Of a stretch of DNA of 64,000 nucleotides, positions 1 through 11,063 are shown one piece after another. The notes under the pieces are model-generated. The model saw only the letters and a list, made by a program, of their open reading frames with translations. It had not been told where the DNA came from and did not search any database. The stretch spans positions 52,762,479 to 52,826,478 of the forward strand of contig NC_079217.1 in NCBI RefSeq assembly GCF_029633865.1, written 5' to 3'. The position numbers and the translations under genes are program-made. Numbering within the stretch: position 1 is the first letter of the stretch; each line of letters opens with the position of its first letter. The DNA comes from Lampris incognitus (taxonomy: Eukaryota > Chordata > Actinopteri > Lampriformes > Lampridae).

Positions 1-257
1 TCATTATATCCATGAATCTGCAACTGCACTGTCTTTCAAGTCGAAATCTGAAACTTTTCTCCCTTTTTAAGTTAGTTTACTTAACACCAAATGGCATCTC
101 CACTATGGTTGGAGACAGCTCTCTAGTCTCTGTATAGCGCAGGCGAATTATGTTTGACCAGGTAGAAGGAACACCCGGTAAGCAGCAAACACGTACGTGT
201 TGGAAAATAGGTTGAAACACGATGCCAATGTGGCGATGCTGTAGAAAGTGTTCCCAT
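1..257. other. Unassigned left-edge sequence
   Basis: No coding frame with recognisable motifs and no repeat structure seen. It lies outside the shared direct repeat that starts near 258. Confidence 0.4.
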
Positions 258-404
258 AGCCAGTAATGAGAGACGACATCAATGAATCACACAACGCAGA
301 TGGAAACGTGCGGCAGCAGCCATTTAGTTGAAACAGGAAGAACAACCGAGACTGCAACGCAGGCAGACCGGAACGGAGGCTTGCAACCACAACCAATACT
401 GGCG
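258..404. repeat. Direct repeat, left copy (LTR-like, 3' side of minus-strand element)
   Basis: Runs from the 'gccagtaatgag' block to 'ccaatactggcg'. It matches 3322-3475 almost base for base, except for about 12 bp present only in the right copy. Beyond 404 the left copy continues into sequence not found at the right copy. Confidence 0.7.
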
Positions 405-559
405 TCACCCCTTTCTTCCCAAAAGAAAGACCCCCCCACCCCCTACACACAGTACAACAATAACACCACAGAACACCAGGCAACATCACAGCTCAGGCTA
501 TATAACTAGACCTGTAAGGTAAGACAAAACATTATCACCAGTACACACAAACAACTGGC

Positions 560-1249
560 CTAAAGTTCAAAGTCCTCTAAATGCCGCGGCAAGCGCCAGC
601 GACGCTCCGAGCATTGAGGTGCAGCATCAGGTGCAAGAGCAGGCACACACTCGCCAGGGGAGCTCCCCCCAGGCTCGACCTCGACGGGAGGCACAGTCTC
701 ATCCCCCAGCCTCATATGGTTATCACAAGGCAGGCAAGGTGCAGGTGGGGGCTCGGCAATGGCTGGCGGTATGTCAGGGCAAGGCAGGCAAGGTGCAGGT
801 GGGGGCTCGGCAATGGCTGGCGGTATGTCAGGGCAGTGCGGGGCAGGGTTGTCCAAGTCCTCATCAGACGCGAAATCGTCCGCGTGGGGTTCAGAGGCTG
901 TAGAGGGACCTTCCACTTTGTAGCAGTCACCCAGCCTGACCCTGTAGGAGGTACGACGGAGTTGAGACCCCGTGAACTTCTGGATATTGCACCATGCCCC
1001 ATCCACGCTAGTGACGAGGTACCTGTCACGGGCCTTTGACTTATTCCGGTCACCATACCAGTACACCAGTTCACCAGGTCGAATGGCGGGAGGCACGGCC
1101 CCATGACCAGAGGGCACCTTTGACTTCATGCTGTACGGATGGTTGGTGACACGCTCCGAGTGTTGTTTCAAGATGAGGTCCTGGTCGACCACAGGCAACT
1201 GCCTATGGGAGAACTGGTCACGCTGAAGCAGCATTTCACAGGGAGACAA
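560..1249 (-). pseudogene. Gypsy integrase C-terminal fragment
   Basis: Open minus-strand frame of about 229 residues. Its first part (RDQFSHRQLP, then PGELVYWYGDRNKSKARDRYLV) has the look of the C-terminal DNA-binding region that follows the integrase core in gypsy-type pol proteins. The tail is proline-rich and contains an 18-residue motif duplicated in tandem. It is offset in frame from the larger gag-pol fragment upstream on the same strand, so it is a relic. It is clearly retroelement-derived; the exact lineage is not determined. Confidence 0.65.
726..833. repeat. Perfect 54-bp tandem duplication
   Basis: Two adjacent 54-bp units (726-779 and 780-833) are identical. The length is divisible by three, so the duplication keeps the minus-strand integrase frame open and doubles a proline-rich motif (CPDIPPAIAEPPPAPC). 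Confidence 0.85.
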
Positions 1250-1272
1250 TCCACGCGACCTAACATGACTGT

Positions 1273-3174
1273 TCAGGTTGGCCGTAGCGACAGAGAGTAA
1301 CAGGGGAGTAACAGCCCTACAGTTAGGCTCGAGGCGAAGAATCTGCCCCTGAATCTCTTCTCCGCCACTGGGTTCTTATTGACATTCTTGGCGTTGCCCA
1401 CCTCAACAACTAGTCTGTGCATAGCGAGGGCCCCATCCCCTGCCAATGCAGCAAAACCAGGGGCAGGGTCAGTCCTGATCACAGCAAAGGGGCCGTCGAG
1501 AGGGCACAGACCCACACATAAGCGGGTTAAAGCGTCCCTGAGGGTGTCTCTGCGCTCGTCGTGGATGAGACTCCATCTGAGGTCAGAGCACTCTGCCTGT
1601 ATGGCAAGCCAGGCCGACCTGTTGGTGAAGGGAAGAGGTAGGACAGGTCCCATGTTCACCCTGGCCTGGAACGGACCCACAGCGCCGTTATGTCCTTCAA
1701 AGTGGGGATCAAACACTGCATCAAACTCTCTATGCAGGGCACGGAACTCATCTCTGATGTCAGCAGGCATGAGGTTATCTGGATCCAGAGCGACAAGGTC
1801 AGAGGACAAGCCTGACATGGTCGTCGGGGCCGGTTTGGGGGGATCAGCTGGCATGGCGGCGTCGCTGAGTGGCGGGACATATGTGGCGCGGACACGGCAT
1901 AGGTGGTGGCTTTTCTGGACCAGCCGCGGCTCTCCAGTGAGATGTGGGACACGGATCTTCCCGGACACACCCCGTAGCAAAGTTGGGGCAGGCCACTGCT
2001 GTGTGTCAGACTGGTCACATGAGACATCGACGTGTGGTTCAACAGCCAGCTCACTGTCCACATTGCACAGCTCAGGAGGCAGCTCGAGCTCGATGTACTC
2101 CCCTGGCCACACAGTAGATTTATCCGGAGTGCGGAGCACGTGCGTGTGCCGTACAGCATGCCTGTCCATCGGTGTTTGGAGGGTGCCGTAGCGGTATATA
2201 TCCTCGCCCAAGCAGATTTGGTGTTTGGCTGGTCTGATGGAGACGTCGTTCTTTTCCATAAAGGGAATTCCAGCCAGGATGTCAGATTCGAGATTCTCAA
2301 CGACGAGGCCCTCAAAATAGAGGTCATGGCCATCTCTCCGGAAGTGTGTCCTTGTCTCTCCCAATACTTTCAAAAGGGACGAGCCATCTGCTTGGAATGC
2401 GGACTGCGTACTTCCTGTGACGGTGACGCCCAGCATGGTTGTGCATGAGGCCCTCATCATGTTACCTATTGCCCCACTATCAACGGTGAGACGCACAGGG
2501 CAGTGTCCATGGAAGGCATCGAGGTAAGGGGACTGTTTGAGAAGTACATGTTTCACACCACTAGATGGCGCTGACTCCCCACTAACGCACTCCTCTACGT
2601 CATCGTCAGTCTCGACCTGCTCTCCCAAAACCCGGCGCGACTTTGCCATGTACATTTTATCTTGGGGGGGCAGAAAGGAACATTTGCTGAGGAAGTGATT
2701 ATCAGGCCTGCCGGCACATTTACAAAGGTGACATGGCCTCCTTGTCCGGACAGGGATGGATTGCTTTGACTTGGGGAGTTCAGACACAGCCCATGGGCAC
2801 TGAAAGCCATAATGTAGACGAATAGCTTGCCATATGCTGTCAATAGATGTGGAGTTCCTGACTATGCTGTGATGAGAGATTACAGGACAATAATTGGCTA
2901 TCTGTCCCAACATTAGCTCTAACATGGCTACCTTCTGTTCTTTATTGCGACGTCGGGGCGCGGGAATATCTTCACCGTCATCTGTGAATCTCCGGACAGG
3001 GGACGTTTTAGACTTCTTCTCCCACTCCACGCCATCGAGCAGGAAGGGGGCAAACCCGGCGTCGAGCAACAAGATATAAAGCAGGTTGTGATGCCAGTTC
3101 TCAAAAGAGTTCACCGTCTCGGTCTTTGTTAAACACCACTGCTTCGGTGCTCTGTGTGTCGCCATGCTGCCCAC
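1273..3174 (-). pseudogene. Gypsy gag-protease-pol fusion with internal deletion
   Basis: A 633-residue minus-strand frame starting at 3174. The first ~140 residues are gag-like. A knuckle C-x2-C-x8-H-x4-C (CHLCKCAGRPDNHFLSKC) lies near residues 148-165. A retropepsin follows, with active-site DSGA and the flap-side DILAGIPFME. The frame then reaches the start of reverse transcriptase (EFDAVFDPHFEGHNGAVGPF) and jumps directly into late integrase (RTDPAPGF, then NKNPVAEK, which would hold the second D and the E of the DDE triad). The YxDD box and RNase H are absent, so the polyprotein is joined in frame across a deletion. It is an old, non-functional copy. Confidence 0.75.
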
Positions 3175-3321
3175 TTAGCTGGCACAACTGTGTCTGAGCT
3201 AGCCCAGCTGCGTCTGGTGGTAGACGTAACTACCCCGTGATTCCCCTGGAAGGGCTACCGCGATTAATTCGGTAAATATCAGTCCTCGGGACGCAAGTCT
3301 GGTAAGCGCTGCCACCACGCC

Positions 3322-3475
3322 AGTAATGAGAGACGACATCAATGAATCACACAACGCAGATGGAAACGTGCGGCAGCGGCCATTTAGTTGAAACAGGAAG
3401 AACAACCGAGACTGCAACGCAGGCAGACCGGAACGGAGGCCTGGTAACTATAGCAACCACAACCAATACTGGCGC
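3322..3475. repeat. Direct repeat, right copy (LTR-like, 5' side)
   Basis: Right partner of 258-404. Differences are a single substitution in the central block and an extra ~12 bp near its end. It sits about 150 bp upstream of the gag start on the minus strand, as a 5' LTR should. Confidence 0.7.
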
Positions 3476-4133
3476 ATATAGTTTGATAAAGTTTGTAATG
3501 CATTAGACTGCCTGTGTTGGCTTTGGTCCCAAGATGTCATTTTTACAAAGGTAGGAATTGTTTCCTCCTGAGCTGATGGCACACAAGCGACAATGGTAGT
3601 TAAACCTTGGTTTGTAGTCTGGGTAAATCACTTGAAACAGACTATTTCTCCCTGCCTACTGCATCAGATCATATCACAGAGCTGCTCTCTTATATTGCTG
3701 ATCGCCTGTCCAACACAATCACCACATCACAATTCAGGTGCCTAAAATAACAACTTATCGATGAAGAACTGTCGCAGAATTTAGCTTCATATATGTCAGC
3801 AATAGACGGTATTAGATAGAAAATTTGTTTGCATGCAAATCATCAGGATTGTAGCTTTAAAATGTTGCAGTATTATGACTTTGCGTTGCCTTACCGCTGC
3901 TTTTGGCAGCCTTCGTGTGTGCTAAGCATTTTTTATTTAAATCTACAGGAATCAGGAATCAGGAACACTTCGTCATTTCAAATTAAAGGAAATATCGTTT
4001 CCCCCAGCCCAGAGCAGTGCAACACAAAGACAAAATCACATACCCCAAAACTACAAGAACTACAACAACACACATACTAACACATATATCTAAACTAACG
4101 TATCCAAACTGAACTGAACGAACGCCAGCCAGG
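3476..4133. other. AT-rich unassigned sequence
   Basis: No domain-bearing frame, no splice-flanked open segment and no repeat found. A small direct duplication (aatcaggaatcagga) lies near 3950. Confidence 0.3.
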
Positions 4134-4600
4134 ATGATTGTCGGACCTGCCGGTCTGCATGGGCTAGCAGTTAGCTTAGCCTGCCCCGCTTCTGCGTCCT
4201 GTCAGACCGCCCTCGGTGCTTCCTCCTCGGGTGCGGCTCCAGGCAGGGGCCGTGGTCCCTGGGACCACCGGATGCAGCAGACCAGGCTCCCCAGCCGATC
4301 CAACATCAGCTCTCCCAGCCCTCAACACACCTCCCCGCACTCCACACGACGACACCAAAAACACCACAGTCAATGCCAGGTGAGGCCGCCGCCATACCGC
4401 CACCGCAATCGCCGGTCCGCGGACCGGATGACCCAGCAGCCAGCTCAGCTTGCCCTGCTTCCACTTCCTGTCAGACCACCCTCGGTTACCTCCTCGGGTG
4501 CAGCTCCAGGCTGGACCGTGGTACCTGGGCCCACAAGACACAGCAGACCAAGCTCTCCCAGCCATCAAATGAAGACAAAACTTAACCGCAGACGTGGACA
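4134..4600. repeat. Two imperfect copies of a ~120-bp GC-rich repeat unit
   Basis: A block beginning with a CTTGCCC/CCTGCCC motif at about 4178 recurs about 270 bp later at about 4447. Shared landmarks are CCTGTCAGACC, CCTCCTCGGGTGC, GGCTCCAGGC and CAGCAGACCA, in the same order. The open frames across it are probably not genes. This looks like a dispersed fish repeat, but I cannot name the family. Confidence 0.5.
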
Positions 4601-4954
4601 AGGACACTGCATGGACGGTACTGGGTGAGACCGCTGCAAACGTGAATTCCCGCGCCATCTTCCCACACCGGAAGCGGAAAGTACATAATAAATGGTGCGG
4701 CGTTGTCATGCCTGTTCTAGTGGAGATCTTTGCACTTTCTTCATATTTGCAGTTAACACATTTCTTTACTCTAATCTATATTCACATTGTTGGACATAAC
4801 GTGCTTTGAGCGTTGATATGTTGGCTGTGTTCTACTTTATGGAGTTCTATTGCTCCATTTCTATTCACACCCTACTTTTACAACTGAGACATGTCCTGTT
4901 ATCTGATGCTATAAGAATCAAGGTTTCCCACGAGAATCATAGACCAACATGCTG

Positions 4955-5010
4955 ACTGACAGACAGGCAGACAGGCAGACAGACAGACAGACAGACAGAC
5001 AGACAGGCAG
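4955..5010. repeat. (CAGA)n microsatellite
   Basis: Run of CAGA/CAGG tetranucleotides, slightly imperfect. Confidence 0.9.
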
Positions 5011-5389
5011 ACACTATAGAAAGGAAGGCTTACATGTATATATTTTTCTGAAGGAGTCGGTGGCCGTATCTTTAAGTGATGAGGAAGCTCCAGTTTGCCT
5101 GACACTTCCTTAAATTTGGCACCCTCCTCCTGGATCTGTAATACATACAAGTGAATGTGTGTGCGTGCGTGTGCGCTCATCGGATGGAGAATATGTGTGC
5201 ATGTCATGTGATTGTACCTCCCGATAGAAGTCTATCAGAAAGCCCCACTTGTTGAGCAAGGCTTTTGCTGACTCTCTCTCCTTCTTCACACGCTCCTTCC
5301 TATAAACACACACACACACAATCCATTTCTGATGAACTTTGGAAAAGGGGCATAACTTTTTTCCCCCTTTTTTCTCCCGAATTGTACCT

Positions 5390-5780
5390 GGTCAATTACC
5401 CCACTCGTTCGAGACGACCCTGCTCCACCCCCTCTGCCAATCCAGGGAGGGCTGCAGACTACCACATGCCTCCTCCCATACATGTGGAGTCGCCGGTCGC
5501 TTCTTTTCACCTGGAGTTTCACCCAGGGGGACGTAGCGCGTGGGAGGATCACACTATCCCCCCCCCATCCCCCTCCCGAACCGGCGCCCCCACCGACCAG
5601 AGGAGGTGCTAGTGCAGCGACCAGGACACATACCCACATCCGGCTTCCCCCCGCAGACACGGCCAATTGTGTCTGTATAGGGGCGCCCGACCAAGCCGGA
5701 GGTAACACGGGGATTCGAACCGGCGATTCCCGTGTTGGTAGGTAACGGAATAGACCGCCACACCACCCGCACGTCCTGAA
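5390..5780 (-). mobile_element. tRNA-derived SINE, family A (minus)
   Basis: Read on the minus strand, a tRNA-like head begins near 5775 with an A-box-like segment (gtggtgtggcggtctatt) and a B box (ggttcgaatccc). A body containing 'cgcagacacggccaattgtgtctg' inverted words and a 'ccacatgtatgg' segment follows. The same head recurs at 16275 (+), 30502 (+) and 54499 (-), which defines a family of four copies in this window. The clover-leaf is not intact, so it is not a tRNA gene. Confidence 0.75.
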
Positions 5781-5917
5781 AGGGGTATAACTTTATCTGA
5801 AACAGAGTATGTTAAAAAAGGTTCACAACTGTCTGTTATGAGGACCATATACCACCGTGTTGAAAGAGGCGGTTCCTCATAACCACTCACAAGGTCTGCT
5901 GTTTCTGCACAGTGGCA

Positions 5918-6026
<109 letters not shown>

Positions 6027-6104
6027 GAGTACGATGGAAAAACAAAACAAAGAGGAATATAAATGATCTCCTTTCATTGGTTGTGTAAACTAGTAATAAA
6101 ACAC

Positions 6105-6215
6105 GTTAGCCCCTAGCTAACGGGTCTGACCCTTTAGCCGAGCGGTTAGTGACGTCGCCTTGTGGTGCAATACACCCCGTATCGAATCCCGCACCGGGCA
6201 AGAAAATAACCGGTT
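6105..6215 (+). mobile_element. tRNA-derived SINE, family B (+)
   Basis: Contains an A box (tagccgagcggttagtga) and a B-box-like gtatcgaatccc, preceded by a 'gttagcccctagctaac' inverted repeat and ending '...aagaaaataaccggttac'. A nearly identical copy is at 22885-22998 (+), and a third at about 44030-44165 (-). Confidence 0.7.
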
Positions 6216-6975
6216 ACAGTTGAATCAAGCCAAAAACAAACATTCCACAGAAAATAACAAAAGGAATCCAGAAGGAAAAACAAACAAACTGCGTGGTAGG
6301 TAACGGCAGAACAGCATAAAATGGCGGGGCAAATATTTAGATAAACCAACAATGGAAACCGTCCTCGTGCAGGAGATGAACAAACGAAATATTCCCCGTA
6401 CGCCTCGCGGAACTCTGAAAAGTGTCAATATAACAAACACAAGGTAGAATAATGTCAGCCTGAACTGGTTTATGTGCTCAACAGTTGGCTATGTCGCCTT
6501 TGCGTCTTATTCTGTTTGCTGTTTTACTTTCCGTGTTTCTAACCGGTGATGAATTAAAAGGATCGTGTCCTCTCCGTGTTTACATGAGCAGGTCGGTTCA
6601 GGTCAGAGATGCGAGGACGACTCACGTGTGATGCGCACGACCTCTCAACAGCGCGGCTGTTGTCTATAAAAGGAGCTAACGCGTGTTTAATTGCGCTCTT
6701 TGCTTTGAAACTGATACATTCTGTTCACGTTCACCGTTTCTCATTAAAAGATAATGAACTAAATTATAAACTGGAGCCACATTTAGTGTCAGGGACCGTT
6801 TACAAAGGGACAAGAGGGAACGTTGATTCCTGACAGCAAGAGCGTTCGAATGAAACCAAAGGGCACGGGAATAAAGAATAAATAGAAACAACACTGGCGG
6901 ACCAGTGCAGCCAAAGGAGAAGCTCCTCTTTACCAGACTGCGTCTTGTTGCACCGCAGGGACGGGGTTACATGCC
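6216..6975. other. Unassigned sequence
   Basis: No exon-like segment or repeat recognised. There is a modest CpG content near 6600-6660. Nothing supports a gene. Confidence 0.3.
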
Positions 6976-6977
6976 AT

Positions 6978-7001
6978 GTCGCGCGCGCGCGCGCGCGCGC
7001 G
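6978..7001. repeat. (CG)n tract
   Basis: Alternating CG of about 22 bp, a potential Z-DNA former. Other runs in the neighbourhood are CT-rich. Confidence 0.9.
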
Positions 7002-7110
7002 TGACTCATTTCTCTTTCTGCCGCCGGATCCTGTTTCACCTGTGTGCAAGTCACACTGGCAGATCTATTTACCGTCGCCATGGAGACCTGGAGCATTCCC
7101 TGACCCCCCT

Positions 7111-7293
<183 letters not shown>

Positions 7294-7341
7294 CGGTAAA
7301 AATGGGATGGGATCATCTGAAGGGTCAGTGTGAGTTGAAGC

Positions 7342-7640
7342 CAGGGGCGGATCTACAGGGTGGCAAGGGGTGGCAGCTGCCACCTCTGGGACACAGTCTT
7401 GCCACCCCTGTTGCCACCCCATTTATAAATCAGATAATATGTTTTTAAAGTATATTTTATGTACATGCATGGTGAAGGTGAATGAGACCCGCGCCAAACT
7501 AATCTCAAACAGAAGTCGCCGATTTAGAATTCCCCCCCCCTCACAGGCGCGGATCTACAGGGTGGCAAGGGGTGGCAGCTGCCACCTCTGGGACACAGTC
7601 TTGCCACCCCTTTGCCACCCCAGGAAAAAATCTCTAGATC
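7342..7640. repeat. Pair of ~80-bp direct repeats with internal hairpin
   Basis: The block 'gcggatctacagggtggcaa...' at about 7346-7420 recurs at about 7552-7625 in the same orientation with very few changes. Each copy contains the inverted words ggtggcagctgccacc. The opening 'caggggcgga' in the first copy resembles hAT-type terminal repeats, so these may be solo ends of a nonautonomous DNA element. Confidence 0.55.
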
Positions 7641-7660
7641 CACTACTGGTTGAGGCATCT

Positions 7661-8279
7661 TTGGCTTGCTGGTGATAGCTGACTGATGATATGCTGCCAG
7701 TTTTTCTAGTATTTTGGAGAATTGTGACAATAATGAAATCGGTCTGTCGTCTGTAAATCGGTGTCTATCTCCGGTTTTATATAAGGGCAGGCGCGCGGGG
7801 AGATGTTTTAAGTAGGGGGGGCTGCCAACTAAAAAGAAAAGTATTCATCGCAACTCTCCTGCCCCATACAGCGCACCACCCCGAGACCGCTTTTATTCAC
7901 ACCGGCCAGAACGGACCGGAACTGACAACGTAACGAGTCCCCCCCCACCCCAACCCCCAGCCATCTTCCAAAGTGGCGACATCAGTCCCAGTCACGGTCC
8001 TACAGTCAGTAAACAGTCTCCTACTTAGCTTGAGTCGAACCCCCCCCCCCGGTCGCTACAGTATGACGTCATTGTTTTGTTTGTGAGGCTCGCGTGTAGA
8101 AGATTTGGAATGGAGTGTTTACTCACGTTATTATTAAAAATGTACATTCCACGCAGCCATAGCCCCCTGTTCAAAATAACGGTATGGTTTTTGTTTTGTT
8201 TGTTTTTGTTTGCATTTGTACGTTAGGAAAATTTGGGCATACTGTTGGGTCTAAGATGTAACAGTCACCTGCCACTACT
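7661..8279. other. Unassigned sequence with poly-C tracts
   Basis: Several C homopolymers and AT-rich stretches. No exon, repeat pair or terminal inverted repeat identified. Confidence 0.3.
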
Positions 8280-8520
8280 TGGAGAGGGGAGAGGGACTGC
8301 ACCCACCACTAGGGGGAGCTGCAGCCCCCCTTTTTTAATTGCAAAAATACATATACAGGAATCAACATAACAACAATGTACATACATTTCAAAAAGGTGC
8401 CAGAGTGCATAAAATTGAGCTTGTTTATAAAAAAAAAATTGGGGAGGAGGATCCCCCCGGACCCCCCTACAGAAGTCCGGGCTGAGCCCCAAATGTCCTC
8501 AAATCCTGGAAACGCCCCTG
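8280..8520. mobile_element. Probable hAT-type element end
   Basis: Ends at 8520 with 'aaatcctggaaacgcccctg', whose reverse complement starts CAGGGGCGTTTCC, a typical hAT terminus. The other terminus could not be matched. It adjoins a hAT transposase relic. Confidence 0.4.
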
Positions 8521-8524
8521 GAGG

Positions 8525-9226
8525 GGAATACGACGTGAAGCAACACGAGACATGTGAGTCTCAAAAGAAACGTTTGGCTGAAAAAGAGATGTGCCGATCT
8601 ATGGCGTCATTCCTACTGACACCCAAAGATGACTGCCAGGCAGACAAGGTAACAGCAGCTGAAATAACTAGCTGAACTACCCCCCCCCCCCAACTCATAC
8701 AGGTCAGCAGACTGTGGTAGTGAGCTAGCCCTGCTCATTTTTCCAGACTCGGACACTGCAAAAAAAAAAAAGAAGTCATGTGGTCGTACAAAAGCAGCAT
8801 CCATAGTTGCAGATGTGCTCTCACCTGCCTCTGTGGAGACTTGTTTGAGAGAATTAAAAACACCAATGGTTCAACTCCAAAGCGACAAACGCACACCACC
8901 CCACCCCCCACCACCCCCCCAGTGGCTTCAGATGCTTCTAATCATGGCACTACAAAACTTCTTCCACTGTGTGTTAGATACTGGACAACAGAGTTGGGTT
9001 TGAAAAGCAAGATCCTTGACTTTCATGAGGATAGCGATGCTAACATACACCGTCAGATTACGAACAAGTTAAAAGAAAATGACCTGCGACTGGACGCAAG
9101 TCTTTCACGTGCTAAAGGCCTAACCTGTAACCTGCATAGTCTATTGTGTGCTGCTGAACCAACCAGAGGGCAAAGCACAGAGATGCTTTACGAGCTAAAG
9201 GGCAGAATAGAAATGTTTATTCTTTA
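8525..9226 (+). pseudogene. hAT transposase relic (BED/ZBED-like family)
   Basis: Frames on the plus strand show a broken transposase. An N-terminal part (VKQHETCESQKKR...SMASFLLTPKDD) comes first. After a frame change there is a segment CGRTKAASIVADVLSPASVE, then SDASNHGTTKLLPLCVRYW and LGLKSKILDFHEDSD, ending at a stop near 9225. The order 'SDASN...K..P..VRYF...G...KILDF' is typical of the catalytic N-half of vertebrate hAT-like proteins. C homopolymers mark the frameshifts, and the C-terminal dimerisation region is absent. Confidence 0.6.
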
Positions 9227-9337
9227 ATTTAGATGGACATTATATCAACATTTTAGACTACCTCAGCATTGGTAACGTGTCCCACATGAACATACTCTTT
9301 CTCCCACATTTGGTTTGTTGGGATATTATTATTATTA

Positions 9338-9474
9338 TTATGGCCCTGTGGTGGACTGGCGGCCTGTCCAGGGTGTCTCCCCGCCTGCTGCCCAATGACT
9401 GCTGGGATAGGCTCCAGCATCCCCGTGACCCCGATTGGGAGCGGCTTGGATAATGAATGGATGGATGGATGGGA
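9338..9474 (+). mobile_element. SINE family C, 5'-truncated tail
   Basis: Matches the 3' half of the SINE at 15783-16165: 'ctgtggtggactggcggcct', 'gtccagggtgtctccccgcc', 'actgctgggataggctccag', ending in (ATGG)n. Confidence 0.8.
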
Positions 9475-10436
9475 TGGATCTGGTCACCCTAGTTCAAGTT
9501 GTGTTTTAATAATGTCTGTTCATGTTGTGATTAATGTTGTCTGTTTGGGAGTTCGACTCGGACTGGGTAGACAACCATTTTACTGACTGACTGTAGGACC
9601 CCGACTCAGACTGGCGTTCTCAATAACGGCCTTGTTCCGGGAAGCCATTGTTCGGCAACAATGGGGTGGGGGGCAGAGTAAAGGAGCACTCTCGGGGTCG
9701 TGCGGTATATGGGACACGAGAGTTGCAAAGAAGAGACCTCTATCTCTCCCGTCTTCCACGCCGGCTCAACACAACATTAATGTGGCCCCATTTTGCTTCT
9801 CTCTTCTCCTTTCTGTGCTCACATTAGACTGTTTAACTGTGATATGAGACGTAGTGGAGGGCTGTGTCAGAGAGACTCGGTAGCTCCTCCTGAGAGCTCC
9901 GGCCTCCAAAAAAGACATATTCTTCACCTCCAAGGGAATCGGAGTTGGTTCTTCAAAAATCATCAGGTGGCCTTCCTGCTTTTCAGTTTGCATTAAGCAC
10001 TGATGTAAGGTTTGATTCTGTGTCTTGAAAATCTAATCTTCACTCATGTGCTTCAAGGGTGCAGACTTAGTTAACACAATTGGAAGAGTGCTCTTGGCCC
10101 TCTCCAATGTCAGTAGATGAGGAGCAGCGAGATGCCATCCAGGAAAGCAGGCATATGTACATACAAATGTTGCCATCCACTTTTCTGAAGCATCCCAACA
10201 TACAGAATAAAGAACAATGCAATGTCTCCTAATGTGTGTGTCTGTGGTCCACACGGTCTGGTGTCGTATCATCAGATACTAGAGATATAAAGAGATATGA
10301 CGATGGAAATAGAAATATTTCTGTCTTCATGCCGGTGCTCTTGTGAAAGTACATCTTTATGAGTTGGCTGAAACCATCCAAAAGTGTGTATGTAAACACG
10401 TGTATGGGATGGGTATTTGTATGTTTTCACTACCAG
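9475..10436. other. Mostly unassigned; possible exon-like segments
   Basis: Short open stretches with weak splice-like borders occur near 9870-9966 and 10073-10165 (for example MSVDEEQRDAIQESRHMYIQ on the plus strand). They lack consistent phase or donors, so they are not called. Confidence 0.25.
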
Positions 10437-10610
10437 AGACCTGGAAGCAGTGCGTCTTTAATGTCAGGGAAACTATCTGGTCTTCATAGGCCGGAGGCTG
10501 CTAACCCCCTCACCCTGCCCAGCATCCCCTCAGCTCAGCCAGCCGATGAAGCTGGAGGCAACAGTACGAGATGCGTGGGTCCAGCTGCACACCAAAACAG
10601 GACGCAGGAG
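10437..10610 (+). CDS. Candidate exon of unidentified gene (chain 1, exon i)
   Basis: A 174-bp segment open in one frame (58 codons) is flanked by an acceptor (ttttcactaccag) and a donor (gaggtgaaag). It starts and ends in phase 0. The product is Ser/Pro/Ala-rich (RPGSSASLMSGKLSGLHRPE...) with no recognised domain. It is phase-compatible with the next candidate exon at 10914-11026. Coding status rests only on splice sites and open frame, so it may be spurious. Confidence 0.35.
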
Positions 10611-10787
10611 GTGAAAGACATGTTTACACACTGCTAACGAATCAGACTTATCTTATGCTTATCTCTTAGTTTGTCTACATTATGCTCTGGTGACAACCCC
10701 GTTACCATGCCGGAGGGGTCAAAGTTTCAAATGGCCTGATCCAGAACAAACAAATGCTGCTAGAGGCAGAGATATCTGGCACACAAG

Positions 10788-10788
<1 letters not shown>

Positions 10789-10858
<70 letters not shown>
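10789..10858. repeat. (TA)n microsatellite
   Basis: About 35 TA units. Confidence 0.97.
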
Positions 10859-10861
<3 letters not shown>

Positions 10862-10913
10862 ATACATTTTTGCTGATTGTCTGTGAATGTGTTCAATGTA
10901 CATCTCTGCAGAG

Positions 10914-11026
10914 CCTCCCCAACCACAACAGTCCAAATCCTGTAAGACTTCACAGCCTGCTAAAAGAAATGGTGTTGGATTTTCTGGCAAACTGAAATCA
11001 AACACTCCCAGGGATGATGAAAAAAA
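10914..11026 (+). CDS. Candidate exon of unidentified gene (chain 1, exon j)
   Basis: A 113-bp open segment with an acceptor (catctctgcagag) and a strong donor (aaaaaagtaagt). In phase with exon i it reads PPQPQQSKSCKTSQPAKRNG and continues basic and Ser-rich, ending in phase 2. No domain recognised. The next downstream candidate (12593) does not match this phase directly, so an exon would have to be missing. Confidence 0.35.
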
Positions 11027-11063
11027 GTAAGTACACACACACACACACACACACATGCTAGTA

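Larger units (their letters stand above)
258..3475 (-). mobile_element. Ty3/gypsy-type LTR retroelement, internally deleted
   Basis: A minus-strand element is bracketed by two near-identical direct repeats of about 145 bp (258-404 and 3322-3475). Between them, in minus-strand order, lie gag-like sequence, a CCHC-like knuckle, an aspartic protease, the very start of reverse transcriptase, and then the late integrase. Most of reverse transcriptase, RNase H and early integrase are missing, so the copy cannot be autonomous. The direct repeats are probably parts of the LTRs; the outer LTR borders could not be fixed because similarity stops inside them. Class assignment rests on domain order (PR-RT-IN) and motif style. 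Confidence 0.75.

Noticed and set aside
6126-6195. tRNA gene at this position (and at 15783, 16285, 22905, 30504)
   Set aside because: A and B boxes are present, but the stems do not form an intact clover-leaf, and each head recurs with a shared non-tRNA body. They are SINE heads.
10073-10165. An additional exon (MSVDEEQRDAIQESRHM) before chain 1
   Set aside because: Helical and open, but it has no acceptable GT donor in the right place and its phase with 10437 cannot be reconciled.
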